Shown one piece after another: positions 17,263-27,602 of a stretch of 64,000 nucleotides of DNA. The translations under genes were made by a program, and so were the position numbers. The notes under the pieces are model-generated. The model was not told the origin of the DNA and made no database searches. It worked only from the letters and a program-made list of their open reading frames with translations. Every line of letters starts with the position of its first letter. Positions within the stretch are counted from its first letter, which is position 1. Origin of the DNA: Rosenbergiella gaditana (GTDB lineage: Bacteria; Pseudomonadota; Gammaproteobacteria; Enterobacterales; Enterobacteriaceae); NCBI RefSeq assembly GCF_018494065.1, contig NZ_JABBFR010000009.1:1-64000 (forward strand), given 5' to 3'.

Positions 17263-19002
17263 TTGACTAGCTCAACACTTTCATGGCAAGAACTTATACC
17301 CGATGCGAAGCGTTTAGCTCCGCTTTTTTCACAGGGCTTATCATCCAGTGCGTCTGGCTTAGAATCCTTGCAACCTCGGTTACTCAACGCTATTGATCAG
17401 CTTAATCATAATCCAGTGCAACCCTTACTGTTGATTAAGATTGAAGAGCATCCCACTAATGTGAAAGCGCTTGCTCAAATTGTCGAGCAAAGATTGCCAT
17501 CAAAACGTGTTGACCAGTGGGTGTACCATTCACCCGTTGCTAATCAATTTCAATTACAGAAAGTGGTGGCTCAACATAATGAATCTACGGTTTATTATGC
17601 TGATTGGATTGAATCAGATCAATTATTTGGTTATCTCTCTGAACAGCAGGGTATTTGGACTCCCGAACTCGGTCTGTTACATAAGGCGAATGGCGGAACG
17701 TTGATCCTATCCCTTCACTGCCTTTTATCACAGCCACTGATGTGGTTGCGACTGAAAAAATTCATCAGTGGCCACTCTTTTTCTTGGTATTCTCCGGACC
17801 CTCGCCGCCCTATCCCAGTCCAGATTCCGGACTTCCCTCTTTCCATTAACCTAATTTTAGTCGGCGGTCGAGAGAGTTTAGCGGAATTTAGTGATAGCGA
17901 GCCGGAGTTCCATGCGAATGCTGTTTATACAGAAATAGAAGAGACCGCTGAAGTCATTACTGATCATCAAGTGGTCGTCTGGGCTGCCTGGGTGGCCTCA
18001 CAGGCGCAAGCTTTAGCGCTTCCCGCACCCGATGTCGGCTTTTTATTACGGCTGACACGCGAAGCCTCGCGGTATACTAATGAGCAGCATCGTCTACCTA
18101 TTAACCCGACATGGTTACACAAGCAGCTCGGCGCGGCTTATGCTGCGGGGCAAGAACTGACAGAAAGCAGCTTAAGCCAAGCTCTGGCACAACAAAAATG
18201 GCGCGAAAGTTACTTACCAGAAACCCTACAGCGTGATTTAGCTGCCCCCCATAGCTTATTAGAGACAGAGGGTGAAAGAATTGGACAAATCAACGGGTTA
18301 TCCGTCTTAGACCTTCCTGGGCACCCTCTACCGTGGGGAGAACCTGCACGGATTAGTTGCTTAGTGCACTATGGCGACGGGGAAATAAACGATGTCGAAC
18401 GTAAAGCCGAGCTTTCAGGCAATATCCACGCTAAAGGGATGATGATCATTGAGGCGTGGCTGATCGCTGAACTTGAGCTTGAGCAACAGCTTCCTTTTTC
18501 CGCATCGATGGTATTCGAGCAATCCTACGCAGAGGTTGATGGCGACAGTGCTTCTCTGGCTGAGCTAGCGGTATTGATCAGCGCACTCTCCCTTAGACCT
18601 CTCCAACAATCGATTGCAGTAACTGGCTCCGTTGACCAATTCGGTAATGTCCAGCCTGTCGGAGGCTTGAATGAAAAAATTGAGGGGTTTTACCACCTTT
18701 GTTTACAACAAGGTCTTACTGGAAAACAAGGCGTGATTTTACCTGAACGGAATTGTTGTCATTTATCGTTGTCAGATGAGGTCATTGAGGCAGTCAAACA
18801 ACAGCAGTTTCACTTATGGCCAGTCAGTTCGGTAGATCAGGCACTTCAGCTGCTGATGTCGTTACCGTGGGTGGCTGAGAATGATGACGAGTCTCTCCTG
18901 GGTATCATCCAACAACGTATTGATGAAGCCCAACAGCCTGTAAAAGCTCGGGGAGGATTTTTTTCTCCTTCGCGATGGCTAAACTGGCTGAAGCGTGATT
19001 AA
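17263..19002 (+). CDS. ycbZ: Lon-like (LonH/YcbZ) AAA-less protease domain protein
   Basis: A 579-residue protein similar to E. coli YcbZ. Its N-terminal half resembles a degenerate Lon ATPase region without a clear Walker A. The C-terminal half is a Lon proteolytic domain with the Ser-Lys dyad visible as DGDSASLAELA and VGGLNEKIEGFY. The E. coli homologue has been linked to ribosome assembly phenotypes; substrates are unclear. The start appears to be TTG at 17263, supported by N-terminal similarity (LSWQELIPD), though its ribosome binding site is weak. A TATAAT lies at 17223-17228. Divergent from matP. Confidence 0.88.
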   Translation: MTSSTLSWQELIPDAKRLAPLFSQGLSSSASGLESLQPRLLNAIDQLNHNPVQPLLLIKIEEHPTNVKALAQIVEQRLPSKRVDQWVYHSPVANQFQLQKVVAQHNESTVYYADWIESDQLFGYLSEQQGIWTPELGLLHKANGGTLILSLHCLLSQPLMWLRLKKFISGHSFSWYSPDPRRPIPVQIPDFPLSINLILVGGRESLAEFSDSEPEFHANAVYTEIEETAEVITDHQVVVWAAWVASQAQALALPAPDVGFLLRLTREASRYTNEQHRLPINPTWLHKQLGAAYAAGQELTESSLSQALAQQKWRESYLPETLQRDLAAPHSLLETEGERIGQINGLSVLDLPGHPLPWGEPARISCLVHYGDGEINDVERKAELSGNIHAKGMMIIEAWLIAELELEQQLPFSASMVFEQSYAEVDGDSASLAELAVLISALSLRPLQQSIAVTGSVDQFGNVQPVGGLNEKIEGFYHLCLQQGLTGKQGVILPERNCCHLSLSDEVIEAVKQQQFHLWPVSSVDQALQLLMSLPWVAENDDESLLGIIQQRIDEAQQPVKARGGFFSPSRWLNWLKRD

Positions 19003-19014
19003 CAACTCTTGCTC

Positions 19015-19032
19015 AGCGTACAAGTGTACGCT
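19015..19032 (+). promoter_or_regulatory. Probable FabR operator before fabA
   Basis: AGCGTACAAGTGTACGCT has perfect 8-base inverted arms around a 2-base centre. It lies 38 bases before the fabA start, as does a very similar element before E. coli fabA that FabR binds. FabR represses unsaturated fatty acid synthesis. I did not see a convincing FadR site. Confidence 0.75.
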
Positions 19033-19070
19033 ATTCTTCGGGCTTCAATTGAAAAGGGCTAAATGTAACT

Positions 19071-19589
19071 ATGGTAGATAAACGCGAATCCTACAGCAAA
19101 GATGACCTTATCGCGTCAGGACAGGGAAAATTGTTTGGTGAGAACGGACCTCCGCTTCCTGCAGACAATATGTTAATGATGGATAGAGTTGTTCTCATGT
19201 CTGAAAGCGGTGGTCACTTTGATAAAGGCTTCGTCGAAGCTGAACTCGATATAAACCCAGAACTGTGGTTTTTCAAGTGTCACTTCGTCAATGATCCTGT
19301 CATGCCAGGATGCCTCGGCTTAGACGCCATGTGGCAGTTAGTAGGGTTTTATTTGGGCTGGTTAGGCGCAGAAGGTAAAGGCCGCGCACTCGGTGTGGGT
19401 GAAGTTAAATTCACTGGACAAGTCCTGCCAACAGCTAAAAAAGTCACTTATAAGATTCACTTCAAACGCGTCATCAACCGTAAATTAGTGATGGGCGTTG
19501 CCGATGGTGAGGTATTTGTTGACGGTAAACTGATTTATACCGCCTCGGACCTTAAAGTGGGCCTCTTCAAAGATACAGAGTCTTTCTAG
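19071..19589 (+). CDS. fabA: 3-hydroxydecanoyl-ACP dehydratase/isomerase
   Basis: Dehydrates 3-hydroxydecanoyl-ACP and isomerises trans-2- to cis-3-decenoyl-ACP, starting unsaturated fatty acid synthesis. The 172-residue hot-dog-fold protein has the active-site His and Asp in [20 protein letters not shown] (around residues 70-90). Length matches E. coli. It is monocistronic, with its own operator-containing promoter region and a terminator. Confidence 0.98.
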   Translation: MVDKRESYSKDDLIASGQGKLFGENGPPLPADNMLMMDRVVLMSESGGHFDKGFVEAELDINPELWFFKCHFVNDPVMPGCLGLDAMWQLVGFYLGWLGAEGKGRALGVGEVKFTGQVLPTAKKVTYKIHFKRVINRKLVMGVADGEVFVDGKLIYTASDLKVGLFKDTESF

Positions 19590-19601
19590 AATAGACCGCA
19601 C

Positions 19602-19633
19602 AAAAAAAGCAGATTTTTTAAATCTGCTTTTTT
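19602..19633. terminator. Terminator between fabA and rmf
   Basis: AAAGCAGATTT/AAATCTGCTTT stem with a T-only loop and T/A tracts on either side; can serve both convergent genes. Confidence 0.88.
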
Positions 19634-19644
19634 TATTTCTCGTC

Positions 19645-19812
19645 TTATGCGAAGGCTGAGCGCTCTTCAATCGCCTTACGCCAACCTCCTAACCAATGTG
19701 ACCTTGAGTCTAACGTTTGATAGGGACAGAGTTCTTTCGATCGCCCGCTTTTTCCTGTCTTGTACCCCAGTGAGTAAGCTCTTTCCAAACGATCGCGTTT
19801 TTGTCTCTTCAT
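19645..19812 (-). CDS. rmf: Ribosome modulation factor
   Basis: A 55-residue basic protein found by translating the minus strand in the gap between fabA and pqiC. It begins MKRQKRDRLERAY and contains GYKTGKSGRSKELCPYQTL and SHWLGGWRKA, matching E. coli RMF almost residue for residue. RMF joins 70S ribosomes into inactive 100S dimers in stationary phase by occluding the anti-Shine-Dalgarno region. GAGG lies at good spacing before the ATG. Position downstream of pqiC and convergent with fabA is the E. coli arrangement. Confidence 0.95.
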   Translation of the reverse strand: MKRQKRDRLERAYSLGYKTGKSGRSKELCPYQTLDSRSHWLGGWRKAIEERSAFA

Positions 19813-19845
19813 ATCCGTTTACCCTCATAAAGATAGTTGGTTAAA

Positions 19846-19873
19846 AGAAGTGGTGATAAATTCATCACCTTCT
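19846..19873 (-). terminator. Hairpin between pqiC and rmf
   Basis: On the minus strand AGAAGGTGAT pairs with ATCACC..TTCT (two-base bulge), followed by TTTAACC. It may end the pqiABC transcript and separate it from the rmf promoter. The T run is short. Confidence 0.45.
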
Positions 19874-19969
19874 CCTTTTTACCCTTCTTCACTTGCGAGA
19901 TCAATGGCTATTTTTCGAACAGCTATGCGAGTTTTGAGCTAAGTCACTTATTCACGTAAATGGCAGCGG

Positions 19970-20539
19970 TTAAGGTCGAATCTGTAACGCCAGCTGTTGA
20001 GCTTCCTGATACCATGCTTGCGAGAGCGCTTGGACTAATGCTGGGTAGCCATCGTCCTTAAGTGGAACAATGCGCTCAAAAGGACGTCGCACGGCTTCAT
20101 CTTGGTGCTGATAGAGCCAATAGCCTTTCACCACCGCATGCCCATCCCAACGGCCTTGGAAAGCGGTTACCGTGACCGTCAACGAATCGGTATCACCCTT
20201 TAAAGACGTATTTGTCACCAACCAAGTCGGCATCAAATTACTCAAGTTCGTGACCAGCGTTTGTTGCAGTTGCTGGTCAAGTGGACTCGCCCAAAGGTTT
20301 TGTTCCGCCAGCCGATACTCCACATCAGACGTTTGGAAAGCAATCCCCGTACTGGCTAGTGCGTCAGGCAAGTTAATAGACTGGACCCACAAATGTTTTG
20401 GCTGTTGACCAAAAGCAGAAGTCGAGTCCGCCGCTAATGCCGCACCTTGCGGTGTAGTGAGTTGATAATACTTCGTCGATTCGCTACTACTACAAGCTGT
20501 CAAGCAGACAGCGAACAGTGCAATTAAAAGTTTTTTCAC
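19970..20539 (-). CDS. pqiC: Outer-membrane lipoprotein PqiC (DUF330/ABC-type auxiliary)
   Basis: A 189-residue protein starting with a lipoprotein signal and lipobox (LLIALFAVCLTAC, cysteine 16). In E. coli PqiC is the outer-membrane anchored partner of the PqiB tunnel in intermembrane lipid transport. Its start overlaps the pqiB stop by one base, showing translational coupling. Confidence 0.93.
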   Translation of the reverse strand: MKKLLIALFAVCLTACSSSESTKYYQLTTPQGAALAADSTSAFGQQPKHLWVQSINLPDALASTGIAFQTSDVEYRLAEQNLWASPLDQQLQQTLVTNLSNLMPTWLVTNTSLKGDTDSLTVTVTAFQGRWDGHAVVKGYWLYQHQDEAVRRPFERIVPLKDDGYPALVQALSQAWYQEAQQLALQIRP

Positions 20540-22194
20540 TATTTAGCCTTTTTAGGTTGGGGATCTTTACCCGGCGATGCCTCAAAAACTAAGGCATTAC
20601 TCTTAGTATTCAAGGTACGCAGTACCGGCTGTAACTCTGCGAGGACTTGATCCAACCGTTGAAGATTCCCCACCATTTTAGTATAGGCTGGAGAGCCTGG
20701 CTGTAAGCCTTTCATACTTTGGTTCAACTCACGCAAGGTTTGCTGCATATCTTGCGGCAGGGTTTTCATCGCCGGACTGTTGGTAATTTGATTCACATGA
20801 TCCAAGGTGATTTGCAGTTGTTGTAGGGTTTTTTGACTCTCTTTCAGTGAGCCAGTTGCTTCGGTCAATAACGGGTTTAACGGTAATTTCTCAAACTTAT
20901 CGAGAATTGACATCACCTTTTGCTGCATTTGCGTCAAGCCACCATTCATTGTTGGAATGATATTGTATTGACCAATTTGAGTAGGCCCTTTATAGGCACC
21001 CGCGTCGTTATTAAAATCTAAGTCAACATACAGCGCGCCCGTGATCAGGTTGGCTGTTTTTAAACTCGCTCGTAGCCCATGCTGGAGGCCATCGGCAAGA
21101 CGTTGCTGAAGATTAAAATCGGCACCTAATTTCTTGGAGAAACGTTCAGGCTCTATTTTGATTAATACCGGTATGCGGTAATCGCCGTTCAATTTCTTCA
21201 ACATACTTGGGATAATAAACGGTACCTGCGCGACAGTGCCCAGACGTATCCCCCGGAATTCGACTGGAGCCCCCTCTTGTAAGCCACGAATTGACTCGTT
21301 AAAGAATAAGAGGTAATTAGTATGTTGCGTGTAAAGTGAATCGGTAATGCTACGTTGGTCATTAAACAAGTGGTAGTGTGTTTTATTTTCCGCAGGCACA
21401 CCTAAGTCCCAGCCTTCAGGGACGTCAAAGCTCACCCCACCGCTAAATAGTGTCGCTAACGACCCCATTTCGACACGCATTCCTGAGGCAGACATATCAA
21501 CCGCAATGCCGCTGTCTTTCCAAAAACGAACATTACTGGTGACAAGACGATCATAGGGGGCCTGAATAAAGAGCTGATACTCCATTTGACGCTGGTCAGC
21601 ATCAAAGCGGCTCATTTCAACCGACCCGACACGAAATCCCCTAAATAGGACAGGATCGCCTGCATTAAGCTGCCCTGCTTGGTCGCTATTGAGGCTAATA
21701 TGAATCCCTTTTGCATCCGGCGCGGCAAGGGGCGGTGAGTCAAGTAGCTTGTACTGTGATGATTCTTCCCCTATATGTCCCGCTTGTAATTCTATGTAAG
21801 AGCCCGATAACAAGGTCCCTAACCCAGTTACACCTTCACGACCAATTTGCGGCTTGACTGTCCAAAAGACACTGTCTTGATGGAGCATCTTTTCCATGCC
21901 GGTATTTAACCGAGCACGAATTTCGACATGCTGTAAGTCATCACTTAACTTAGCACTTTCCACCATACCGATATCAACACTGCGACTTTTAATCGCTGTT
22001 TTACCCGGGACGATGCCATCGGCATTAGCGGTCGTGAGCACGACTTCAGGCCCTTGATGAGAAAAATGATAATAAATAATCCATGAACCTATCAGGATGG
22101 TGATAATGGGTACGATCCACACCGGTGACCAGCGTTTGATTTGTTTAATCTTTGCTTCACCAAAATGATTATTACTCAATGGACTCTTCCTCAT
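20539..22194 (-). CDS. pqiB: Intermembrane transport protein PqiB (MCE family)
   Basis: A periplasm-spanning protein with one N-terminal transmembrane helix (about residues 24-42), three MCE domains (for example VVLTTANADGIVPGKTAIKSRSVDIG and VLFRGFRVGSVE) and a long C-terminal helical region that forms the tunnel. 551 residues against 546 in E. coli. The ATG at 22194 has only a weak ribosome binding site; a TTG at 22179, preceded by GAGGAAG, would give a length and start closer to E. coli. Overlaps pqiA by 23 bases (8 with the TTG). Confidence 0.95.
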   Translation of the reverse strand: MRKSPLSNNHFGEAKIKQIKRWSPVWIVPIITILIGSWIIYYHFSHQGPEVVLTTANADGIVPGKTAIKSRSVDIGMVESAKLSDDLQHVEIRARLNTGMEKMLHQDSVFWTVKPQIGREGVTGLGTLLSGSYIELQAGHIGEESSQYKLLDSPPLAAPDAKGIHISLNSDQAGQLNAGDPVLFRGFRVGSVEMSRFDADQRQMEYQLFIQAPYDRLVTSNVRFWKDSGIAVDMSASGMRVEMGSLATLFSGGVSFDVPEGWDLGVPAENKTHYHLFNDQRSITDSLYTQHTNYLLFFNESIRGLQEGAPVEFRGIRLGTVAQVPFIIPSMLKKLNGDYRIPVLIKIEPERFSKKLGADFNLQQRLADGLQHGLRASLKTANLITGALYVDLDFNNDAGAYKGPTQIGQYNIIPTMNGGLTQMQQKVMSILDKFEKLPLNPLLTEATGSLKESQKTLQQLQITLDHVNQITNSPAMKTLPQDMQQTLRELNQSMKGLQPGSPAYTKMVGNLQRLDQVLAELQPVLRTLNTKSNALVFEASPGKDPQPKKAK

Positions 22195-23443
22195 GCTTTT
22201 TAATACTTTCTCGATCCCATAATAAGCGTGGGTCGAAGGCTTGTGCTGAGAACATCGTTAAAATAACGACTAAACAGAATAGTAATGCGCCATCCGCGGG
22301 ATAGACATTCATTAATCCGCCCATGCGGACTAATGCTGATAATACGGCAATCACAAAGACGTCGACCATCGACCAACGCCCAACAACTTCTACAATTTCA
22401 TAAATAATTTGCATACGGTGGTTATCACGAGCGCCATAGCCTCCCGCATTCCAACTCAACCAACCTATCGCCAAGATCTTCATACTTGGTACCAAAATAC
22501 TGGCAACGAAAATAATCATTGCGATCGGCCACGACCCTTCATTCCAAAGAAATATCACGCCAGCCATAATATTGGACCCAGAGGCACTGCCTAAAGCATC
22601 AGTCACCATAATCGGCATAATGTTAGCAGGGATATACAAAATAATTGAGGTGACTAATAGCGACAGTGTCCACTGTAAACTTTGCGGTTTACGTGCATGT
22701 CCCCGTTGATGACAACGAGGACAATAGGGTTCATCGGCTGAAACAATCGCCGTACAACAAGGGCAACTGCGTAAATTTTGGGTCAATCCGCTGATCCCTG
22801 CAATGGGTTCAACACGCAGAGGGGGTGCTGGGCTAATGCGCTGCCAAATGACGTGACGCTCTAAGCATTGGAATGCCCGCAATTGACCTAGACAAAATAG
22901 GCACCAAGGCCAAAATCCCATTTCCAGCCCAATTTTTCCATAGGCCATAAGCTTAACAAAACTAACGAGGACTCCGGCCATGAAGATCTCAGCCATTCCC
23001 CAGTTCTTCATATAGAACAGGCCTTTGGCGAGAGGGATAGTCAAGCTTTGAGGGAGACGTCGGTTAAGGGTAAGGATTAAGATACTGACAAGGCAGGTCG
23101 CAGGAATAATCTGTACAAACAACAGGAATATCGTCGCTAAAAAACGATATTTATCGTCGACCATGGCTTGCGGAATTTGCAGCAGACTAATTTGGTTAGT
23201 CATTCCCATTACGCTGATACTAATAAAGGGGAAAAGATTAGCCAAAATCAGCATCACTAAGGCTGAAAAAGCATACACCATTGGCCGACGTAAAGGTTCA
23301 TGCCAAGCAGTGGCCAAAGTGCTTTCGCAGCGCATACAGGTTGCACGCGTACCCGGCGCAAGGCCGGGCAGTTTGGTGGTCATATCACAGTGTGGGCACA
23401 GTACCCAGCGATGGGTATGATCCTGATGGCAGTGCTCACTCAT
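22172..23443 (-). CDS. pqiA: Intermembrane transport protein PqiA (inner membrane)
   Basis: A 423-residue inner-membrane protein with two halves, each with a zinc-ribbon-like cysteine cluster (CPHCDM...CMRCE; CPCCTAI...CPRCHQRG) and four hydrophobic segments. It is the membrane partner of PqiB and PqiC. It starts 14 bases after uup, in the same direction, so rlmKL-uup-pqiABC is probably one operon. Confidence 0.95.
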   Translation of the reverse strand: MSEHCHQDHTHRWVLCPHCDMTTKLPGLAPGTRATCMRCESTLATAWHEPLRRPMVYAFSALVMLILANLFPFISISVMGMTNQISLLQIPQAMVDDKYRFLATIFLLFVQIIPATCLVSILILTLNRRLPQSLTIPLAKGLFYMKNWGMAEIFMAGVLVSFVKLMAYGKIGLEMGFWPWCLFCLGQLRAFQCLERHVIWQRISPAPPLRVEPIAGISGLTQNLRSCPCCTAIVSADEPYCPRCHQRGHARKPQSLQWTLSLLVTSIILYIPANIMPIMVTDALGSASGSNIMAGVIFLWNEGSWPIAMIIFVASILVPSMKILAIGWLSWNAGGYGARDNHRMQIIYEIVEVVGRWSMVDVFVIAVLSALVRMGGLMNVYPADGALLFCLVVILTMFSAQAFDPRLLWDRESIKKHEEESIE

Positions 23444-23457
23444 AGTGCACCAATATA

Positions 23458-25377
23458 TTATTCACCATTCTTAAGATTTTCCAAGTATTCCCAGCGTTCA
23501 AAGGCGATATTGAATTCTTCCTCTAGCGCCGCCAATTTTTCAATGATTGGCTGAGTCTCGGCATGAGGTCGACTAAAAAAGGTTGCATCTGCCATGGTAC
23601 TTTGCAGTTGGGCGATCTCCGTTTCTAAACTTTCCATCTTCTGTGGCAGTTGTTCAAGCTCACGGGTCAGATTATAGCTTAGTTTAGCGGGTGCTTTCTT
23701 AGCGACTGGTGATTTGTTGTGCTCGGATACTGGTGCTTCGGCAACTGCCGCAGGACGAGACTTGCGCTGAGTACCTCGCGAGGTACTGCGCTGATGCTGT
23801 GCATCATGGTATCCGCCTACATAGCGGCCAATTTCACCTTCGCCTTCGAAGATCCAGCATTCCGTTACGGTATTATCCACGAATTGACGATCATGGCTGA
23901 CCAATAACACCGACCCTTGGTACCCGTCGATTAACTCTTCAAGTAACTCTAGGGTTTCCACATCCAAGTCATTGGTTGGTTCATCAAGGATTAATAAGTT
24001 ACTGGGTTTCAGGAATAGTTTAGCCAGTAATAAACGGTTTCTTTCTCCCCCTGATAACGCTCTTACCGGGGTCATCGCACGCTTGGGATGGAAGAGAAAG
24101 TCCTGTAAATAGCCGAGTACATGGCGTGGCTTGCCATTAACCAACACCTCTTGCTTACCTTCTGCCAAGTTATCCATCACTGTCCGATCTGGGTCTAATT
24201 CAGCGCGGTGTTGGTCAAAGTAAGCGACTTCTAATTTAGTTCCGATGTGAACACGACCTTGTTCAGCCTTGAGTTGGCCCAACATTAAACGCAGTAATGT
24301 GGTTTTTCCACAGCCGTTGGAACCGATTAGGGCAATTTTATCGCCACGCTGAACCTGCACGGAGAATTGATCCACCAGCGTTTTACCACCAGCGTGATAG
24401 ACCACATCTTCCAGCTCGAAGACAATTTTACCCGAACGGCTTGCTTCACCGACCTGCATATTGGCTTTGCCCATCACTTCACGACGCTCAGAACGCTCAC
24501 GACGCAGTGCTTTAAGCGCCCTCACCCGACCTTCGTTACGGGTTCTCCGCGCTTTGATCCCTTGACGGATCCACACCTCTTCTTGCGCTAACTTACGGTC
24601 AAACTCAGCATTTTGTAAGTCTTCTACCCGTAACGCTTCCTCTTTGCCCAGAAGATATTGGTCGTAGTCGCCCGGCCATGACACTAACTTTCCGCGATCG
24701 AGGTCCACAATCCGCGTTGCCATATTGCGGATAAAGGAACGGTCATGCGAGATAAAAATGATGCTGCCGTTAAAGGTTTTAAGGAAGTTTTCTAACCAGT
24801 GAATGGTTTCAATATCTAAGTGGTTAGTCGGTTCATCAAGCATCAATACCTTGGGGTTTGATACCAGCGCACGACCTAATGCCGCTTTACGCAGCCACCC
24901 TCCAGACAATGAAGAGAGTTCAGTGTCTGCATCAAGTCCAATTTTTAATAATACATCATTGATACGGCTTTCGAGTTGCCAGAGATTCTGATGGTCAAGC
25001 ACGGCTTGCAAACGAGCCATCTCATTAAGGTTTTTCTCGCTAGGGTCCAGCATCACGGTATGAGAAATTGCGTGGTAAGCTTTTAAGTGCTGTGCTTGCT
25101 CCGCTACCCCTTCGGCAACGAAATCATAGACCGAACCGGCAATATTCCGCGGAGGATCCTGCTGTAAGCGGGCGATGACTAAATCTTGTTCGTAGACGAT
25201 ACGGCCATCATCGAGGGGCACTTCCTGATTAATAATTTTCATCAGGGTCGATTTTCCCGCGCCATTACGGCCAACGAGACAGACTCGCTCATTTTCTTCG
25301 ATATGTAATTCAGCGTTATCCAGTAACGGTGCGTCGCTATAGGACAGCCAAGCCCCATGAATACTAATTAATGACAT
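23458..25377 (-). CDS. uup: ABC-F ATPase Uup
   Basis: A soluble ABC-F protein of 639 residues with two nucleotide-binding domains: Walker A GRNGAGKST (about 36-44) with signature LSGGWLRKAALGRAL and LMLDEPTNHLD, then GSNGCGKTT with LSGGERNRLLLAKL and LILDEPTNDLD. A linker and a C-terminal coiled coil that binds DNA in E. coli Uup follow. Loss in E. coli raises transposon excision; ABC-F proteins act on ribosomes. The start at 25377 (MSLISIHGAW) matches E. coli and has AGGA upstream; the open frame extends 13 codons further. Five bases separate it from rlmKL. Confidence 0.96.
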   Translation of the reverse strand: MSLISIHGAWLSYSDAPLLDNAELHIEENERVCLVGRNGAGKSTLMKIINQEVPLDDGRIVYEQDLVIARLQQDPPRNIAGSVYDFVAEGVAEQAQHLKAYHAISHTVMLDPSEKNLNEMARLQAVLDHQNLWQLESRINDVLLKIGLDADTELSSLSGGWLRKAALGRALVSNPKVLMLDEPTNHLDIETIHWLENFLKTFNGSIIFISHDRSFIRNMATRIVDLDRGKLVSWPGDYDQYLLGKEEALRVEDLQNAEFDRKLAQEEVWIRQGIKARRTRNEGRVRALKALRRERSERREVMGKANMQVGEASRSGKIVFELEDVVYHAGGKTLVDQFSVQVQRGDKIALIGSNGCGKTTLLRLMLGQLKAEQGRVHIGTKLEVAYFDQHRAELDPDRTVMDNLAEGKQEVLVNGKPRHVLGYLQDFLFHPKRAMTPVRALSGGERNRLLLAKLFLKPSNLLILDEPTNDLDVETLELLEELIDGYQGSVLLVSHDRQFVDNTVTECWIFEGEGEIGRYVGGYHDAQHQRSTSRGTQRKSRPAAVAEAPVSEHNKSPVAKKAPAKLSYNLTRELEQLPQKMESLETEIAQLQSTMADATFFSRPHAETQPIIEKLAALEEEFNIAFERWEYLENLKNGE

Positions 25378-25382
25378 AGTTA

Positions 25383-27500
25383 TTATTCCTGACCTACACG
25401 CGAAACTAACCAGCAATTGTGGATATGTTTATTGCGAGAGAAATCTTGAGATTGTGTTTTAGCGGTAATATCCCGCGCTTGTAAACCGATAGCGGCAAGG
25501 CCCTCGTGGTCCATACGGAATCCACGTTTATTATTCGAAAACATGATGGTGCCACCAGTCCGTAACAGATACTGGAGATCAGTCAGCAGCGACAGATGAT
25601 CACGCTGTACGTCAAAGCTCTCTTCCATCCGTTTGGAGTTGGAGAAGGTTGGCGGATCGATAAAGATCACGTCGAAGGTTTCCCGCGACTCTCTAATCCA
25701 GCTCAAACAATCTGCTTGGATCAAGCGATGCGATTGTCCTGAAATATCGTTTAATTGGAAATTGCGCTCTGCCCACTCTAAATAGGTCCGAGACATATCA
25801 ACCGTCGTCGTAGACTTTGCCCCGCCCAACGCTGCGTGAACACTTGCCGTACCGGTGTAAGCAAAGAGGTTAAGGAAATCTTTGTTTTGGCTCATTTCCC
25901 CTAGCATTTTCCGCGCCAGACGGTGGTCAATAAATAGACCCGTATCGAGATAGTCCGTTAAATTTACCCAGAAATGCGCATTGAACTCGCTGACCTCGAA
26001 GAAGTCATTTTTCGTTGCCAGTTTCTGATATTGCTGAGTCCCTTTTTGGCGCTCACGCGTTTTCAGTACTAATTTATTGGCCGGTAACGCGAGCACCTGT
26101 AAAGTGACGCTGATCACATCGAACAGACGTTGTCGTGCTTTATGGGGTTCGACGGTTTTAGGCGGTGCGTACTCTTGAACCACCACGCAATCAGCATAGC
26201 GGTCTATCGCAATATTATAGTCAGGCAGATCAGCGTCATAAATACGATAACACTCAATGCCTTCCTGCTTCGCCCATTTATCTAATTTCTTAATATTTTT
26301 ACGCAGACGGTTAGCAAAGTCTGGAGCGAGCTCTCCCACAACTTGCCCGTCAACCGGCGCACGAAGTTTGTAATTTTTCTGTAGGCAATCTATCGGACCA
26401 TTTTTCGCTTTAAATTGGCGATCTGCACGTAATTGTAAGCAGTCGAGAAGCTCTGGCGACCCACTGAAGAGTGAGAGATTCCAACCACCAAATTCTGCTT
26501 TTAAAATTCGACCTAGTTGACTGTGTAACGCAATAAGAGCAGGTTCGTTCTCCAGACGTTCACCATATGGTGGGTTGCTAATGACCGTGCCAACGTCAGC
26601 CTCAGGTTGAGGATTTTTCAGCTGTAGCGCATCTTGACGTTTGAAGCTAATAAACGGCGCCACCCCTGCGCGCCGTGCATTGGTTTGCGCACGCTCTATT
26701 ACTTGCCCGTCTTTATCGTAACCAAAGAAACGGATTTGCTTGCTTTGCATACCCAAGTTCGCGCGCTGTTGTGCGTCAGCCACAACCTTATCCCACTCGG
26801 TTTGGTTGAACTTTTTCCACGCATAGAAGCCCCAGTGATCACGCAATAGTCCAGGTGCGCGATCTGCCGCCATCATTGCCGCCTCAATCAATAGAGTGCC
26901 AGAACCACACATCGGATCGACCATAGGTGTCCCCGCTTTCCAGCCAGAACGCATAATAATCGCGGCAGCTAACGTCTCTTTAAGAGGCGCTTGACCGGTA
27001 GCGTGACGGTAATTACGTTGATGCAAGGCATCGCCGCTTAGATCTAACGAGATACTGACTTTGTCGCGATGTAGCCACGCATTAATGCGGATATGCGGGT
27101 AATCTCGGTCGACATTAGGACGAGGTAGATTTTTACGGGTAAAGCTGTCAACGATGGCATCCTTGATCCGCAGTGCCCCAAATTGACTGTTACGAATTTC
27201 GTCGTTAGTCCCTTGGAAATTAATCACGAATGAGGATTCTGGCTCGAAGATCTCATCCCAAACAATTGATTGCGCACCAACATAGAGATCAAGGTCACTG
27301 AAAACATTGAATTCTCCCAGCGGTAACATGATCCGCGATGCGATCCGGCTCCAGAGTAAACTCCGGTACATCACTTCATCGCTACCACTGTAGTGAACAC
27401 CTCCCGGTACCAGTCGTAAGTCTTGAGCACCGAAGCCCTCAAGTTCTGTTTTTAAAAGTTCTTCCAGTCCACGACCGGTGCTGGCAAAAAGAGAATTCAT
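25383..27500 (-). CDS. rlmL: 23S rRNA m2G2445/m7G2069 methyltransferase RlmKL
   Basis: A fused bifunctional methyltransferase of 705 residues. The N-terminal half has a THUMP domain and the RlmL catalytic region ([26 protein letters not shown]). The C-terminal half is RlmK ([34 protein letters not shown]). It modifies G2445 and G2069 of 23S rRNA. The start at 27500 ([14 protein letters not shown]) matches E. coli; the 16 codons upstream are not conserved. First gene of the uup-pqi transcription unit. Confidence 0.96.
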   Translation of the reverse strand: MNSLFASTGRGLEELLKTELEGFGAQDLRLVPGGVHYSGSDEVMYRSLLWSRIASRIMLPLGEFNVFSDLDLYVGAQSIVWDEIFEPESSFVINFQGTNDEIRNSQFGALRIKDAIVDSFTRKNLPRPNVDRDYPHIRINAWLHRDKVSISLDLSGDALHQRNYRHATGQAPLKETLAAAIIMRSGWKAGTPMVDPMCGSGTLLIEAAMMAADRAPGLLRDHWGFYAWKKFNQTEWDKVVADAQQRANLGMQSKQIRFFGYDKDGQVIERAQTNARRAGVAPFISFKRQDALQLKNPQPEADVGTVISNPPYGERLENEPALIALHSQLGRILKAEFGGWNLSLFSGSPELLDCLQLRADRQFKAKNGPIDCLQKNYKLRAPVDGQVVGELAPDFANRLRKNIKKLDKWAKQEGIECYRIYDADLPDYNIAIDRYADCVVVQEYAPPKTVEPHKARQRLFDVISVTLQVLALPANKLVLKTRERQKGTQQYQKLATKNDFFEVSEFNAHFWVNLTDYLDTGLFIDHRLARKMLGEMSQNKDFLNLFAYTGTASVHAALGGAKSTTTVDMSRTYLEWAERNFQLNDISGQSHRLIQADCLSWIRESRETFDVIFIDPPTFSNSKRMEESFDVQRDHLSLLTDLQYLLRTGGTIMFSNNKRGFRMDHEGLAAIGLQARDITAKTQSQDFSRNKHIHNCWLVSRVGQE

Positions 27501-27602
27501 AATAAATATCTTTAATTCGGAAAATTTGCGCCTAGTATAGCGAATCACAACGCTATGTCATAAAGTTACTGCAATTGTTACGCGCGAAAGGAACACCTTT
27601 TA

